DNA of 64,000 bases from Sphingobacterium chuzhouense (GTDB lineage: Bacteria > Bacteroidota > Bacteroidia > Sphingobacteriales > Sphingobacteriaceae), in the NCBI RefSeq assembly GCF_014692525.1, contig NZ_JACNYL010000001.1, positions 248,001-312,000 of the forward strand, given 5' to 3'. Position 1 is the first letter of the stretch, and each line of letters opens with the position of its first letter. The notes beneath the pieces were generated by a model. The model had not been told where the DNA came from. It saw only the letters and a program-made list of their open reading frames with translations, and ran no database searches. Positions 36,315 through 45,263 of the stretch are shown here, in pieces. A program made the translations under genes and the position numbers.

Positions 36315-37484
36315 ATGAAAATTTACTGGATAACTATATCAATGGGATGCTTATTTCTAATATGGATATGTTTTTCGAGGATAAATGCTCAACCAACGAC
36401 AGACGAAACACTTCATTTTTTGGACACGGTAAAAACAAAAATATATTCCGAAGAAGAGAAAGTCGCTGGAATCAAAAGAATATATAAAGGAAAATTCAAT
36501 ACATGGGAAGAACAATTGAAGTTCGCCAAAATTGACGGTGGTAATGAAAGGTATTTACATAAAAATAGTCTCTACTTGCTATATTATACAGTAACCACCG
36601 AGAAGAAGCCCTTGATTGCTTCTGATAGTATAATTGTTATTGCTCACGGCAACAATACTTTATCAATTTTACCTGTTCACGTGGATAAAGTGGAAGCTTT
36701 GAGTCAAGAGAACAGAAAAAAACAAATCATAGAACTTTTTCAGGAACTAGATTCTAATCTTTTTGAAGTTAAATTAAAATGGGAGCATAACGGTAATCGG
36801 TTTGAGACAGATTGTATTGTCTCTGAGAGATTTAACTGCATCGTCTATGATCCTATATTATCTAATGCATTTATATTTCGAGATGAGAATACCTCTGCCG
36901 CCGCGCATATCTACCACGACAAGAGTGAGAACAACAAAAGGGACAGCAGTGTAAAAGATTTAGCTGAAAAAATAAGTAAGGTACGAGAACGCGGGAAGTT
37001 ATCACTCGTAGAGGAACAAACAGGTGGATTTGAATCGTGGGAAGAACAATTGGATTTTATTAGACAGGGAGGGTATAAAGGAGTGTTGAATTCGAGCGAC
37101 CTAAGTCTAGTTTCCTATAAATTGGTTGATGAAAAACAAACCCCTAATCTGGAAGAATTTAAAAAGATGCCTGTAACGATAATCAGTGTAAACGACCAAA
37201 GAAAGATTCCGATAATTATGAAAATACCGGAAAAATCGAAACTCAGCATCTATTACAACACCAGGAAGCGGACTATGATTGATTATTATGACGAATTGGA
37301 TGCTAATCTTCGGTTGGTTAAATTGGTGTGGAAATATCAAGAAACGGAATTTCACACCTATTGTGTAGTGTCGGAAATTAAGAATACAATTATATATGAC
37401 GATATTCTTTCCAATGCTTTCGTTACCGAATCTACAATCACAAGTTCAGCAAGAGAATATGATTCAGTTTTAACATCTCCATAA
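36315..37484 (+). CDS. Secreted protein of unknown function made of two tandem repeats
   Basis: From the ATG at 36315 the product has 389 residues with a signal-peptide-like start (residues 1-26, ending RINAQ). I recognise no family. The body consists of two copies of a module of about 140-150 residues: copy one spans about 50-190 and copy two about 228-372. Shared landmarks are WEEQL (64-68 and 242-246), LYLLYYTV / LSLVSYKL, an ELDSNLFEVKLKWEHNGNRF / ELDANLRLVKLVWKYQETEF stretch, and IVYDPILSNAF (176-186) / IIYDDILSNAF (359-369). No catalytic motif is evident. It stands between a hairpin and the phospholipase C gene, 93 bases ahead of the latter, so a role with the phospholipase (periplasmic partner, inhibitor or ligand binder) is a guess from position. 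Confidence 0.75.
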   Translation: MKIYWITISMGCLFLIWICFSRINAQPTTDETLHFLDTVKTKIYSEEEKVAGIKRIYKGKFNTWEEQLKFAKIDGGNERYLHKNSLYLLYYTVTTEKKPLIASDSIIVIAHGNNTLSILPVHVDKVEALSQENRKKQIIELFQELDSNLFEVKLKWEHNGNRFETDCIVSERFNCIVYDPILSNAFIFRDENTSAAAHIYHDKSENNKRDSSVKDLAEKISKVRERGKLSLVEEQTGGFESWEEQLDFIRQGGYKGVLNSSDLSLVSYKLVDEKQTPNLEEFKKMPVTIISVNDQRKIPIIMKIPEKSKLSIYYNTRKRTMIDYYDELDANLRLVKLVWKYQETEFHTYCVVSEIKNTIIYDDILSNAFVTESTITSSAREYDSVLTSP

Positions 37485-37577
37485 TCTGTTACAAAAGTCT
37501 TATTGAAGAACGCCATTAAACTTCATACAATGGATACAGAACTGCATTTGATTACAAATTTGAGTAAAAAATAAAAA

Positions 37578-40142
37578 ATGAGTAAAGAAACTAGAAGAGA
37601 TTTTATTAAGAAATCGGCCTTATTAACTGGAGTAGCAGGATTATCAACCATTTTACCACAATCAATTCAGCGTGCTTTTGCAATAAATCCCGAAATCGGC
37701 AGCACATATTTGGATGCTGAACATGTGGTCATGCTCATGCTCGAAAATCGGTCTTTCGATCACTGTTTCGGAACCTTAAAAGGTGTACGCGGATTTAACG
37801 ATCCGAGAGCTTTGACATTAGCCAATGGTAATCCTGTATGGCTTCAGAGCAATAAAGCAGGTCATACTTATGCTCCTTTCCGACTAAATATATATGATAC
37901 AAAGTCAACTTGGATGGGCGCATTGCCGCACGGCAGACACGATCAAGTGGATGCTTATAATGAGGCTAAATACGACAAATGGTTGGACTTTAAGCGTTCC
38001 AGCAACAAAAAATACGCCGATATGCCGTTGACCTTGGGATACTACAACCGAGAAGACTTACCTTTTAACTACGCCATGGCGGATGCTTTTACCATCTGTG
38101 ACCAGAACTTTTGCTCCGCGATGACCAGTACCCATCCCAATCGGCTTTATTTCTGGACAGGTACTATACGAGATCCCAGAGATCCGAATACAAAAGCTTT
38201 TATCCGGAATCCCGATTTGAAAACAGGCGAAATGACCTGGAAAACTTTTCCGGAAAGGTTAGAAGAAAATGGTGTTTCATGGCGTATTTATCAAAACGAT
38301 TTAGGTACCGGAGGAGGATTTCAAGACGAAGAGCGCGCATGGGTGTCAAATTATAACTGCAATCCGCTGGAGTTTTTCCCGCGCTACAACGTGAAATTCT
38401 TTGACCGTAATATCAAAAGTCTTCAAAGACAAGTAGAGACGCTTCCTGTAGAAATTGATGTTCTCGAAAAAAATGTTTTCTTATATGATATTCATACCGA
38501 GAATTATAGAAAGATAAGAGAGGCCATTAGTATTAAAAAGAAAATATTGGCGGATGCACAAAAAGAGATAGAAAAATTTACCCCAGAAAACTTCGACAAG
38601 TTATCCAAAAAAGAGAAAAACTTATATTATAAAGCCTTCTCGACGAACAAGCAGGATCCCGACTTTCGTAAACTTACCACGGTAAACAATGAGGACAGCG
38701 AAAACAGTAAATCCTTTGAGGTTCCCAAGGGGGACCTGTTCTATGAGTTCCGAAAGGATGTCAATGCTGGCAGCCTCCCAACAGTATCTTGGCTGGTGGC
38801 TCCCCACTATTTTTCAGACCACCCTTCCAAACCGATGTATGGTCCCTGGTATATCTCCGAAATTCTAGATATTTTAACGAAGAACGAATCTGTCTGGAAG
38901 AAAACGATCTTTATCGTAACATATGATGAAAACGATGGTTATTTTGATCATGTACCGCCATTTACGTCCCCGGATCTAAGCAAACCGGACGGTGGAAAAT
39001 GTTCCCGAAACATTGACCCTAAAGCAGAATATATACAGGTAGAAGATGAGCTAGAAATGGGCGTCTCGAAAGGGGGTGCAAGGGGAGCACCTATTGGTCT
39101 CGGATACCGAGTACCATTGTTGATCGCCTCCCCTTGGAGCCGGGGAGGCAAGGTATGTTCCCAAGTTTTTGACCATACTTCTTCGTTGTTATTTCTTGAG
39201 CACTTTGTAAATGAGAAATTCGGTCTGGCAATCAAAGACGAAAACATCAGCGAGTGGAGGCGCACCGTATGCGGAAACTTAACCGCTGCCTTCGATCCTT
39301 ATGATAGTTCAGAAAGCGACCGGATCGCTTTCCTAAAAAGAGATCCTTTTATCGGAAAAATCAGAAACGCAACCAATAAACCTGTACCTACTGGCTATAA
39401 ACGCTTCTCGACATCGGAAATAGAGGAAATAAAACGTGCTCCGCACCAATCTGCTTTGTTGCCTAAACAAGAAGAAGGTATTTGTATTTCTTCAGCTCTG
39501 CCTTATGAACTATATGTAACTGGTTGCTTGAGCAATGACCGCAAGCAATTTACGATAAATATGCACGTTGGAAAAAATGTTTTCGGAAACCGGTCAGCGG
39601 GATCGCCATTTAGTATATACGCTTCCAATGGATTCCGGAATCGGGATGGAAAATACGAAAAAATGAAAAACTGGCAATATGCGGTTACTGCTGGCAATAC
39701 GTTAAACGATGAATGGACGATTGATTTTTTTGAAAATAAAGACTACCACCTAACGGTGTATGGTCCTAACGGCTTCTACCGGGAATTTAATGGAAATCAA
39801 GATGATCCGGAAATAGTGGTCGAATGTGTCTATGAAAAGGATGCCTCCAATCCTCGAAAACTTACGGGCAACATCCAATTAGTTTTTCAAAAAATTAAAA
39901 ACAAAGATTTCAATATATCAATTAAAGATAAATCATATGGAGCTCAGACAATCAACAGGAAAGTTCGTGAGTCTGATAATCAAATTGTAATCGACCTCCA
40001 TAAAAGCTTCGGTTGGTATGATTTTGAAATTCAAATTCAAGGTTACAAGAACTATAAACAACGATATGCGGGTCGAGTAGAAACAGGAAAAAGAGGATAT
40101 ACAGATCCGGTTATCGGAGGACTTTCTAACATCGCGAAGTAA
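37578..40142 (+). CDS. Phosphocholine-specific phospholipase C, Tat-exported
   Basis: An 854-residue protein with a twin-arginine signal (TRRDFIKKSALLTG, residues 5-18). The metal-dependent phosphoesterase core of the PlcH/AcpA superfamily is clear: HVVMLMLENRSFDHCFG (49-65), AMTSTHPNRLYFWTGT, SWLVAPHYFSDHP and FIVTYDENDGYFDHVPPF. Residues about 280-370 form a charged helical insert typical of bacterial phosphocholine phospholipases C, and the C-terminus (about 620-840) carries two beta-sandwich repeats of the DUF756 type. Members cleave phosphatidylcholine or sphingomyelin, but specificity varies, and in this locus a phosphodiester in a glycan or glycolipid is also possible. The gene is followed after 44 bases by an FAD oxidoreductase gene. 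Confidence 0.9.
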   Translation: MSKETRRDFIKKSALLTGVAGLSTILPQSIQRAFAINPEIGSTYLDAEHVVMLMLENRSFDHCFGTLKGVRGFNDPRALTLANGNPVWLQSNKAGHTYAPFRLNIYDTKSTWMGALPHGRHDQVDAYNEAKYDKWLDFKRSSNKKYADMPLTLGYYNREDLPFNYAMADAFTICDQNFCSAMTSTHPNRLYFWTGTIRDPRDPNTKAFIRNPDLKTGEMTWKTFPERLEENGVSWRIYQNDLGTGGGFQDEERAWVSNYNCNPLEFFPRYNVKFFDRNIKSLQRQVETLPVEIDVLEKNVFLYDIHTENYRKIREAISIKKKILADAQKEIEKFTPENFDKLSKKEKNLYYKAFSTNKQDPDFRKLTTVNNEDSENSKSFEVPKGDLFYEFRKDVNAGSLPTVSWLVAPHYFSDHPSKPMYGPWYISEILDILTKNESVWKKTIFIVTYDENDGYFDHVPPFTSPDLSKPDGGKCSRNIDPKAEYIQVEDELEMGVSKGGARGAPIGLGYRVPLLIASPWSRGGKVCSQVFDHTSSLLFLEHFVNEKFGLAIKDENISEWRRTVCGNLTAAFDPYDSSESDRIAFLKRDPFIGKIRNATNKPVPTGYKRFSTSEIEEIKRAPHQSALLPKQEEGICISSALPYELYVTGCLSNDRKQFTINMHVGKNVFGNRSAGSPFSIYASNGFRNRDGKYEKMKNWQYAVTAGNTLNDEWTIDFFENKDYHLTVYGPNGFYREFNGNQDDPEIVVECVYEKDASNPRKLTGNIQLVFQKIKNKDFNISIKDKSYGAQTINRKVRESDNQIVIDLHKSFGWYDFEIQIQGYKNYKQRYAGRVETGKRGYTDPVIGGLSNIAK

Positions 40143-40186
40143 TGCTTCGCTTATCTAATATTCATATTTAAAATACATAAATAAAA

Positions 40187-41560
40187 ATGGGCTTAGCAAA
40201 AAAACTAAATAATTATGATGTGATTGTAGTTGGCGGTGGGCCAGGTGGAATTCCCGCAGCCATAGCTGCAGCAAGGCAAGGAATGAAAACACTACTAGTC
40301 GAAAGACAGGCTTTTTTAGGCGGCGTAGCGGCTACGGGACTCCCTGTATTGGCTTTCTATGATCGGACCGGCAAGCAGGTCGTAGGTGGCATCGGTGACG
40401 AGATAATCAAAAATCTGTCTAAAATTGGTGGGAGTTTCGAGGGCCATATCCCCTGTCCTATCCACAATTCATTTACACCAGTCAATCCCTATCTATTTAG
40501 AAATGTCGCTGCGGAAATGTGCGAAGACGCGGGTGTCGACTTACTATTCTCAACAGAAATACAAGACGTTTTCGTGCTAGACGGCAAAGTAACAGGTGTT
40601 AAGCTTTTCTCTAGAAGTGTAGTTTATGACGTAGATTGTACCATTTTAATCGATGCCACTGGCGATGGTACCGCGGCTTCCCTCGCCGGAGCCATCTACG
40701 AAATGGGCGATGCAAAAAAGGGAAATCTTCAACCGGTTTCCCTGATCTTCAGCTTAGGGAATGTTGATATCGATGAGATGCTAGCCTACATCAAGACCAA
40801 TCCGGAAACATTTGCCACCCCGGACACCTACGGGGAAGGAATCGAATATACATTGGATTACTTTTTGGATTCGCAGTCGTTTTATTTTACCGGCTTTGAG
40901 GAGTTTATCAAGCAAGCCAAAACAAACGGCGATTTTGACATCCCTCGGGACCGCGTTATCTTTGCAAAACAGCCGAATAAAAATGAAATAGTGGTCAATG
41001 CGACCCGGGTGACCCATGTCGACCCAACAGATCCCCAGAGTGTCAGCGGCGCAGAAATAGAGGGGCATCGACAGGTGCAGATGCTCTTGAATTTCTTCAG
41101 GAAGTACTGTCCCGGTTTTAAAGATGCATTTCTGGCGAATATAGCCTGTTGCACCTATGCCCGTGAAAGTAGAAGGGTTGTAGGTCTTAAGACGATCACA
41201 AAAGCCGACATCGACGAGCTTCTCGTACCTGAAGATACCATAGCACTGGCCGGTTATAATGTCGACATCCACCAAGCAGGAGTCGGACTAAACCTGCTTC
41301 CTGCTGCACATGCTATTGGTATTCCCTATGGCTGTCTGGTTTCCAAAAATATCCGTGGATTGTTAACGAGCGGCCGGTGTATCTCGGTGGAACCTTATCC
41401 CTTCGGGTTGACCAGGGCAATGGCGACCTGTATGGCCATCGGGGAAGCAGCCGGCACAGCGGCATCCCTTGCGGTACAAAATAATACTGACCTTGCGGAT
41501 ATAGATGTAAAGACGCTGCAGCAGCTATTGGAAAAGAATAACGCCATCGTGTCGATATGA
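40187..41560 (+). CDS. FAD-dependent oxidoreductase (FAD_oxidored family)
   Basis: A 457-residue flavoprotein without signal peptide, so cytoplasmic. The N-terminal Rossmann motif DVIVVGGGPGGIPAAIAAARQG (residues 11-32, GGGPGG at 16-21) binds FAD; LVERQAFLGGVAATGLPVL and the C-terminal GLLTSGRCISVEPYPFG ... ATCMAIGEAAGTAA are typical of the PF12831 group. These enzymes are common in sugar-uptake loci, but few have known substrates. Oxidation of an imported sugar, polyol or amino-sugar product is plausible. Its stop overlaps the start of the transporter gene by four bases (ATGA), so the two are made together. Confidence 0.88.
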   Translation: MGLAKKLNNYDVIVVGGGPGGIPAAIAAARQGMKTLLVERQAFLGGVAATGLPVLAFYDRTGKQVVGGIGDEIIKNLSKIGGSFEGHIPCPIHNSFTPVNPYLFRNVAAEMCEDAGVDLLFSTEIQDVFVLDGKVTGVKLFSRSVVYDVDCTILIDATGDGTAASLAGAIYEMGDAKKGNLQPVSLIFSLGNVDIDEMLAYIKTNPETFATPDTYGEGIEYTLDYFLDSQSFYFTGFEEFIKQAKTNGDFDIPRDRVIFAKQPNKNEIVVNATRVTHVDPTDPQSVSGAEIEGHRQVQMLLNFFRKYCPGFKDAFLANIACCTYARESRRVVGLKTITKADIDELLVPEDTIALAGYNVDIHQAGVGLNLLPAAHAIGIPYGCLVSKNIRGLLTSGRCISVEPYPFGLTRAMATCMAIGEAAGTAASLAVQNNTDLADIDVKTLQQLLEKNNAIVSI

Positions 41561-42822
41561 GCTTAGCTAGTAGTATATCGTCGTCCATCCAGCCTACAGG
41601 AAGGCGTTGGATCATTCTGGTGATTATCTTTTTCGCTACGGTCGTCAACTATTTTGACAGGCAGATTCTATCCGTGCTTAAGCCGTTACTGAAAGAATCA
41701 TACAACATCGGTGATGACGGCTATGCAGTCATCGTCAATGTATTTACCGTTTGCTATGCAGCGATGTACCCCGTTACTGGATGGCTAGTCGATCGATTCG
41801 GTCCAAAATTGGTTATGTTTTTTAGTATATTAGGATGGTCTGTGGCAAGTATTGGAGGTGGACTGTCGGCGACAATCAAACAGTTCACCTTTTTCCGAGG
41901 TATGTTAGGAATTGCAGAACCAGCCATTTTTCCCGTAAAATTACGAACCGTAACGAGCTGGTTTTCGGGTAAGTTAAGAGCCACCGCCAACAGCTTATGC
42001 GAATCAGGTTCTTCTATAGGCGCATTAATTGCACCTCCGGTTGCGGCGTGGATCGCCATTCAATATAGTTGGCAAGCTGTCTTCATTGTTGGTGGTGCAG
42101 CGGGATTAATCATTGCGATATTGTGGATTATTTTTTACCGAAATCCACCGGCATCTATAGCGCTGGAAAATACAGGGACAGCAAAAATAGATACCAGTCC
42201 TGCATTCAAATGGGGGCAGCTTTGGACTAAGAAAAGCTTGTGGGGTGTACTTCTTATCCGATTAATCAGCGACCCGGTATGGTATTTTTGCTTATTCTGG
42301 TTTCCAGGGTACTTACAAGAGAACATGGGTTTGTCGTTGGCACAGATGGGCATGGTGGGCTGGATACCGTTTCTTTTGGCTGATCTAGGAGCCATAGGCG
42401 CGTCGGCGTGGTCAGATAAAATGGTCAGACAAGGTAAAGCTCCTTTACAGGCACGACGGATCATGCTGACCTGTTTTGCATGCATCGCTCCGATATGTTT
42501 ACTTACGCCACTCATTTCGAATGCGTATATCGGAATTGCTATCTTTAGTTTAGTAGCCATCATGTGCCTAAGTTGGTTATTCAACATCAACATCGTCGTC
42601 GCGGAAACCTTTCCCGTGAAGAATGTTGCCGGTGTACTAGGGATTGCGGGTGGATTTGGTGCTGTTGGAGCCATTGTATTAAATTATTCTGCCGGACAAT
42701 TATTAGGCAATCTGGGTGCAGAAAAAATATTTCTGACCCTTAGCATTCTACACCCCATTGCGGTATCGATTTTATGGACAATGATTAAAAAAGAAAAACC
42801 ATCAGCAGATACCCACAATTAA
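41557..42822 (+). CDS. MFS transporter, anion:cation symporter type (hexuronate transporter-like)
   Basis: A 421-residue inner membrane protein with twelve predicted helices. NYFDRQILSVLKPLL in helix 1 and GWLVDRFGPKLVM between helices 2 and 3 match the ACS family, which includes ExuT/GudP-type carriers for sugar acids. The central loop (about residues 195-215) is followed by VWYFCLFWFPGYLQ. Substrates of this family are usually organic anions such as uronates, aldonates or sugar phosphates, so the product taken up from the periplasm is probably acidic. It is the last gene of the locus and overlaps the oxidoreductase gene by four bases; a bidirectional terminator lies about 125 bases after it. 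Confidence 0.9.
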   Translation: MSLASSISSSIQPTGRRWIILVIIFFATVVNYFDRQILSVLKPLLKESYNIGDDGYAVIVNVFTVCYAAMYPVTGWLVDRFGPKLVMFFSILGWSVASIGGGLSATIKQFTFFRGMLGIAEPAIFPVKLRTVTSWFSGKLRATANSLCESGSSIGALIAPPVAAWIAIQYSWQAVFIVGGAAGLIIAILWIIFYRNPPASIALENTGTAKIDTSPAFKWGQLWTKKSLWGVLLIRLISDPVWYFCLFWFPGYLQENMGLSLAQMGMVGWIPFLLADLGAIGASAWSDKMVRQGKAPLQARRIMLTCFACIAPICLLTPLISNAYIGIAIFSLVAIMCLSWLFNINIVVAETFPVKNVAGVLGIAGGFGAVGAIVLNYSAGQLLGNLGAEKIFLTLSILHPIAVSILWTMIKKEKPSADTHN

Positions 42823-42946
42823 TACTGTCCCCCGACCCCTAAGGTATAAGACCTAGAAATTTGGAAAGGAGACGTGAATAAATATCTGGTTAATATCGTT
42901 GGCGTTGCAATGCCATAATTGGATACCCTATACGGATGCCCCTATG

Positions 42947-42985
42947 AAAAAAAGCCTGTTCGAATAAACGAACAGGCCTTGTTTT
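42947..42985. terminator. Bidirectional terminator between the MFS gene and tsf
   Basis: A perfect nine-base stem (GCCTGTTCG, 42954-42962, and 42969-42977) with loop AATAAA has an A run (42947-42953) on its left and a T-rich tail on its right. It ends the ribosomal operon on the minus strand and probably the transporter transcript on the plus strand. The 120 bases before it hold a 16-base near-palindrome (42900-42915) and nothing else I recognise. Confidence 0.88.
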
Positions 42986-43021
42986 TGTACGGGCAAAATA
43001 CCTTTCTCTCGCCCCAATAAA

Positions 43022-43858
43022 TTACGCACCTAACTGCACGCGTTTGAATGCTGTAACAGTCAATCCTTTAGAAACTGAATCTAAGAATTGAGCGATATTC
43101 TTAGAAGAGTCTTTCACGAACTCTTGGTTTAGCAAGGTTGTATCTTTGAAGAATTTGTTCAATTTACCCTGTGCGATTTTTTCGGCCATTTCAGCAGGCT
43201 TACCTTCTGCGATAATTTGTTCTTTCGCGATAGCAATTTCACGATCAACGATCTCTTGATCTACGCCATCTTTATCGATCGCAACAGGGTTCATTGCAGC
43301 AATTTGCATAGCTACATCTTTACCCGCTTCGTCAATACCTGCTACATCAGCAGAAAGACCAACCAATACACCTAAACGGTAGTTTCCGTGAATGTAGGCT
43401 ACCACCTTCTCAGCAGAAACAGCTTCGTATTTAGAAACATCAATTTTCTCACCGATCACACCAGTTTGCTCGATTAAAGCATCGCCAATTTTTTTACCGT
43501 CCAGCTCCAAAGCTTTCAATTCCTCAACGGAAGCAGGGCTGTTCTGTAAAGCAATGTCAGCGATTTTTTCTGCGAAAGCTACGAAGTCTGCATTTTTTGC
43601 TACGAAGTCTGTCTCACAGTTTACTTCCACTACGATACCTGATTTACCATCAGCCGCCGCCTTAGCGATAACCACGCCTTCGTTAGAATCACGGTCCTGA
43701 CGGCTAGCGGCAACTTTAGCGCCTTTTTTACGCAAGTAGTCGATAGCAGCTTCGAAATCACCATTTGATTCCACTAATGCTTTTTTACAATCCATCATAC
43801 CAGCGCCAGTTTGTTGACGCAATTTGTTTACATCTGATGCAGAAATTTGTACTGACAT
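43022..43858 (-). CDS. tsf: Translation elongation factor Ts
   Basis: A 278-residue EF-Ts, the nucleotide exchange factor for EF-Tu. The N-terminal UBA-like domain (residues 1-55) contains VNKLRQQTGAGMMDCKKALVE, and the signature VEVNCETDFVAKNADF is near residues 78-93; the core contains NPVAIDKDGVDQEIVDREIAIAKEQ. Start at the ATG at 43858. It follows rpsB after a 182-base spacer with a conserved-looking stem (43958-44021), the usual rpsB-tsf order in bacteria. It ends at the terminator described above. Confidence 0.98.
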   Translation of the reverse strand: MSVQISASDVNKLRQQTGAGMMDCKKALVESNGDFEAAIDYLRKKGAKVAASRQDRDSNEGVVIAKAAADGKSGIVVEVNCETDFVAKNADFVAFAEKIADIALQNSPASVEELKALELDGKKIGDALIEQTGVIGEKIDVSKYEAVSAEKVVAYIHGNYRLGVLVGLSADVAGIDEAGKDVAMQIAAMNPVAIDKDGVDQEIVDREIAIAKEQIIAEGKPAEMAEKIAQGKLNKFFKDTTLLNQEFVKDSSKNIAQFLDSVSKGLTVTAFKRVQLGA

Positions 43859-43957
43859 GTTTTTATTTCTTTAATAATTTTTAATACTCGAAGGCCCGAC
43901 AAGTATAGCATATATATACAACACAGGCATTAATCTTTTGTTAAATAAAAGAGAAAA

Positions 43958-44021
43958 CCGGACAAACTTATGTAGACTCTTTGAAGCGGTACTTCAGAAA
44001 GGCTAACACTTGTTTATCCGG
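43958..44021 (-). ncRNA. Structured spacer between rpsB and tsf (candidate attenuator)
   Basis: On the minus strand CCGGATAAAC (44021-44012) can pair with GTTTGTCCGG (43967-43958) over ten bases with a single G-U pair, enclosing 44 bases that hold a small nested hairpin (TGAAG/CTTCA, 43982-43996). The 3' arm is followed by TTTTCTCTTTTATTT. This has the form of a partial terminator tuning tsf expression relative to rpsB. Structure seen; function inferred. Confidence 0.45.
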
Positions 44022-44040
44022 CTTTGATACAGAGAGGATA

Positions 44041-44847
44041 TTATTCTCCGTCTTTTGCTTTACGAGGACGTTTTCCAGCGTTAGCTTCTTCAGCTTCACC
44101 GTTGTCTACTGCAGCCTTAGCAGCCACAGCTTCTTTTTCAGCTTCTTCCTCTTTATCGCGTTTGCGTTCATCCAAACCTTCTTGGATTGCTTTTCCTATA
44201 ATACTCGCGATTAAGCTAATTGATTTTGTAGCGTCATCATTTGCCGGAATAGGGAAATCAATATTGGAAGGATCAGAGTTTGTATCTACCATTGCAAAAG
44301 TAGGGATATTCAACTTGATTGCTTCAGAAACCGCAATGTGTTCTTTTTTCACATCGATGATAAATAAAGCAGCAGGCAAGCGGTTTAAGTCAGCGATACC
44401 TCCTAAAAGGCTTTCCAACTTCACGCGCTCACGTTGAATCATTAACTTCTCTTTTTTAGACAATACGGCGTATGTACCATCTTTTTGCATCTTGTCAATG
44501 TTGGACATTTTCTTGATAGACTTACGTACTGTTGCAAAGTTTGTAAGCATCCCTCCCAACCATCTTTCTGTTACGAAAGGCATGTTGACTGCTTTCGCTT
44601 GCTCAGAGATAATTTCTTTTGCTTGTTTTTTCGTAGCTACGAATAATACTTTACGACCTGATTTTACGATTTGTTTGATAGCTGAAGCAGCTTCTTCTAG
44701 TTTCGTTAAAGTTTTGTTCAAGTCGATAATGTGGATACCATTGCGTTCCATGAAAATGTACTTAGCCATTTTCGGATCCCACTTACGAGTAAGGTGACCA
44801 AAGTGAACACCTGCATCCAATAGTTCTTGATATGTTGTTCTTGCCAT
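44041..44847 (-). CDS. rpsB: 30S ribosomal protein S2
   Basis: A 268-residue S2 protein. Family landmarks are TYQELLDAGVHFGHLTRKWDPKMAKYIF (residues 4-31), ERWLGGMLTNF (about 90-100) and FAMVDTNSDPSNIDFPIPANDDATKSI (about 183-209). The C-terminal 45 residues are a charged, low-complexity extension (KRDKEEEAEKEAVAAKAA and beyond) as is common in Bacteroidota S2. Unlike most genes here it has a clear Shine-Dalgarno sequence, AAAGGAGGATC, upstream of the ATG at 44847. It lies 18 bases after rpsI. Confidence 0.98.
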   Translation of the reverse strand: MARTTYQELLDAGVHFGHLTRKWDPKMAKYIFMERNGIHIIDLNKTLTKLEEAASAIKQIVKSGRKVLFVATKKQAKEIISEQAKAVNMPFVTERWLGGMLTNFATVRKSIKKMSNIDKMQKDGTYAVLSKKEKLMIQRERVKLESLLGGIADLNRLPAALFIIDVKKEHIAVSEAIKLNIPTFAMVDTNSDPSNIDFPIPANDDATKSISLIASIIGKAIQEGLDERKRDKEEEAEKEAVAAKAAVDNGEAEEANAGKRPRKAKDGE

Positions 44848-44865
44848 TTTTTGATCCTCCTTTGA

Positions 44866-45252
44866 TTAACGTTTACTGAATTGGAATCTTCTACGTGCTT
44901 TACGACGTCCTGGTTTCTTACGTTCAACCATACGGTCGTCACGTGTCATCAAGCCTTTCGCACGTAATGCTGGTTTAACTTCTGGGTCTAGTTCTACCAA
45001 AGCTTTAGCGATTGCTAAACGTACAGCTTCGGCTTGGCCTTTGACACCACCACCATCAACGTTAACTTTCACATCAAAATTTCCAGCAGCACCCGCTACC
45101 TCAATAGATTGGGTAACGATGTATTGCAATGGCAATGTTGGGAAATATTCTTTATAATCTTTACCGTTTACGGTAATGTTTCCGCTACCAGCAGATAAGT
45201 AAATGCGGGCAACAGCTGTTTTTCTTCTTCCTGAAGTATTCGTTGTTGACAT
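44866..45252 (-). CDS. rpsI: 30S ribosomal protein S9
   Basis: A 128-residue S9 protein with the family motifs GRRKTAVARIYL (residues 8-19), VNVDGGGVKGQAEAVRLAIAKALVE (about 68-92) and the basic C-terminus KPGRRKARRRFQFSKR that reaches the P-site tRNA. An AAGGAGAG Shine-Dalgarno-like sequence precedes the ATG at 45252. It follows rplM by 11 bases. Confidence 0.98.
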   Translation of the reverse strand: MSTTNTSGRRKTAVARIYLSAGSGNITVNGKDYKEYFPTLPLQYIVTQSIEVAGAAGNFDVKVNVDGGGVKGQAEAVRLAIAKALVELDPEVKPALRAKGLMTRDDRMVERKKPGRRKARRRFQFSKR

Positions 45253-45263
45253 GTTTGCTCTCC

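Noticed and set aside
37578..40142. Phospholipase C as a virulence toxin or recent transfer
   Set aside because: It is embedded in a Sus-type nutrient locus and its codon use looks like that of its neighbours; no mobile element is near.
42135..42674. 179-codon minus-strand frame
   Set aside because: Antisense to the MFS transporter, whose twelve helices are clear on the plus strand.
42900..42915. 16-base near-palindrome TGGCGTTGCAATGCCA
   Set aside because: Isolated between gene ends with no nearby promoter; easily a chance pattern.
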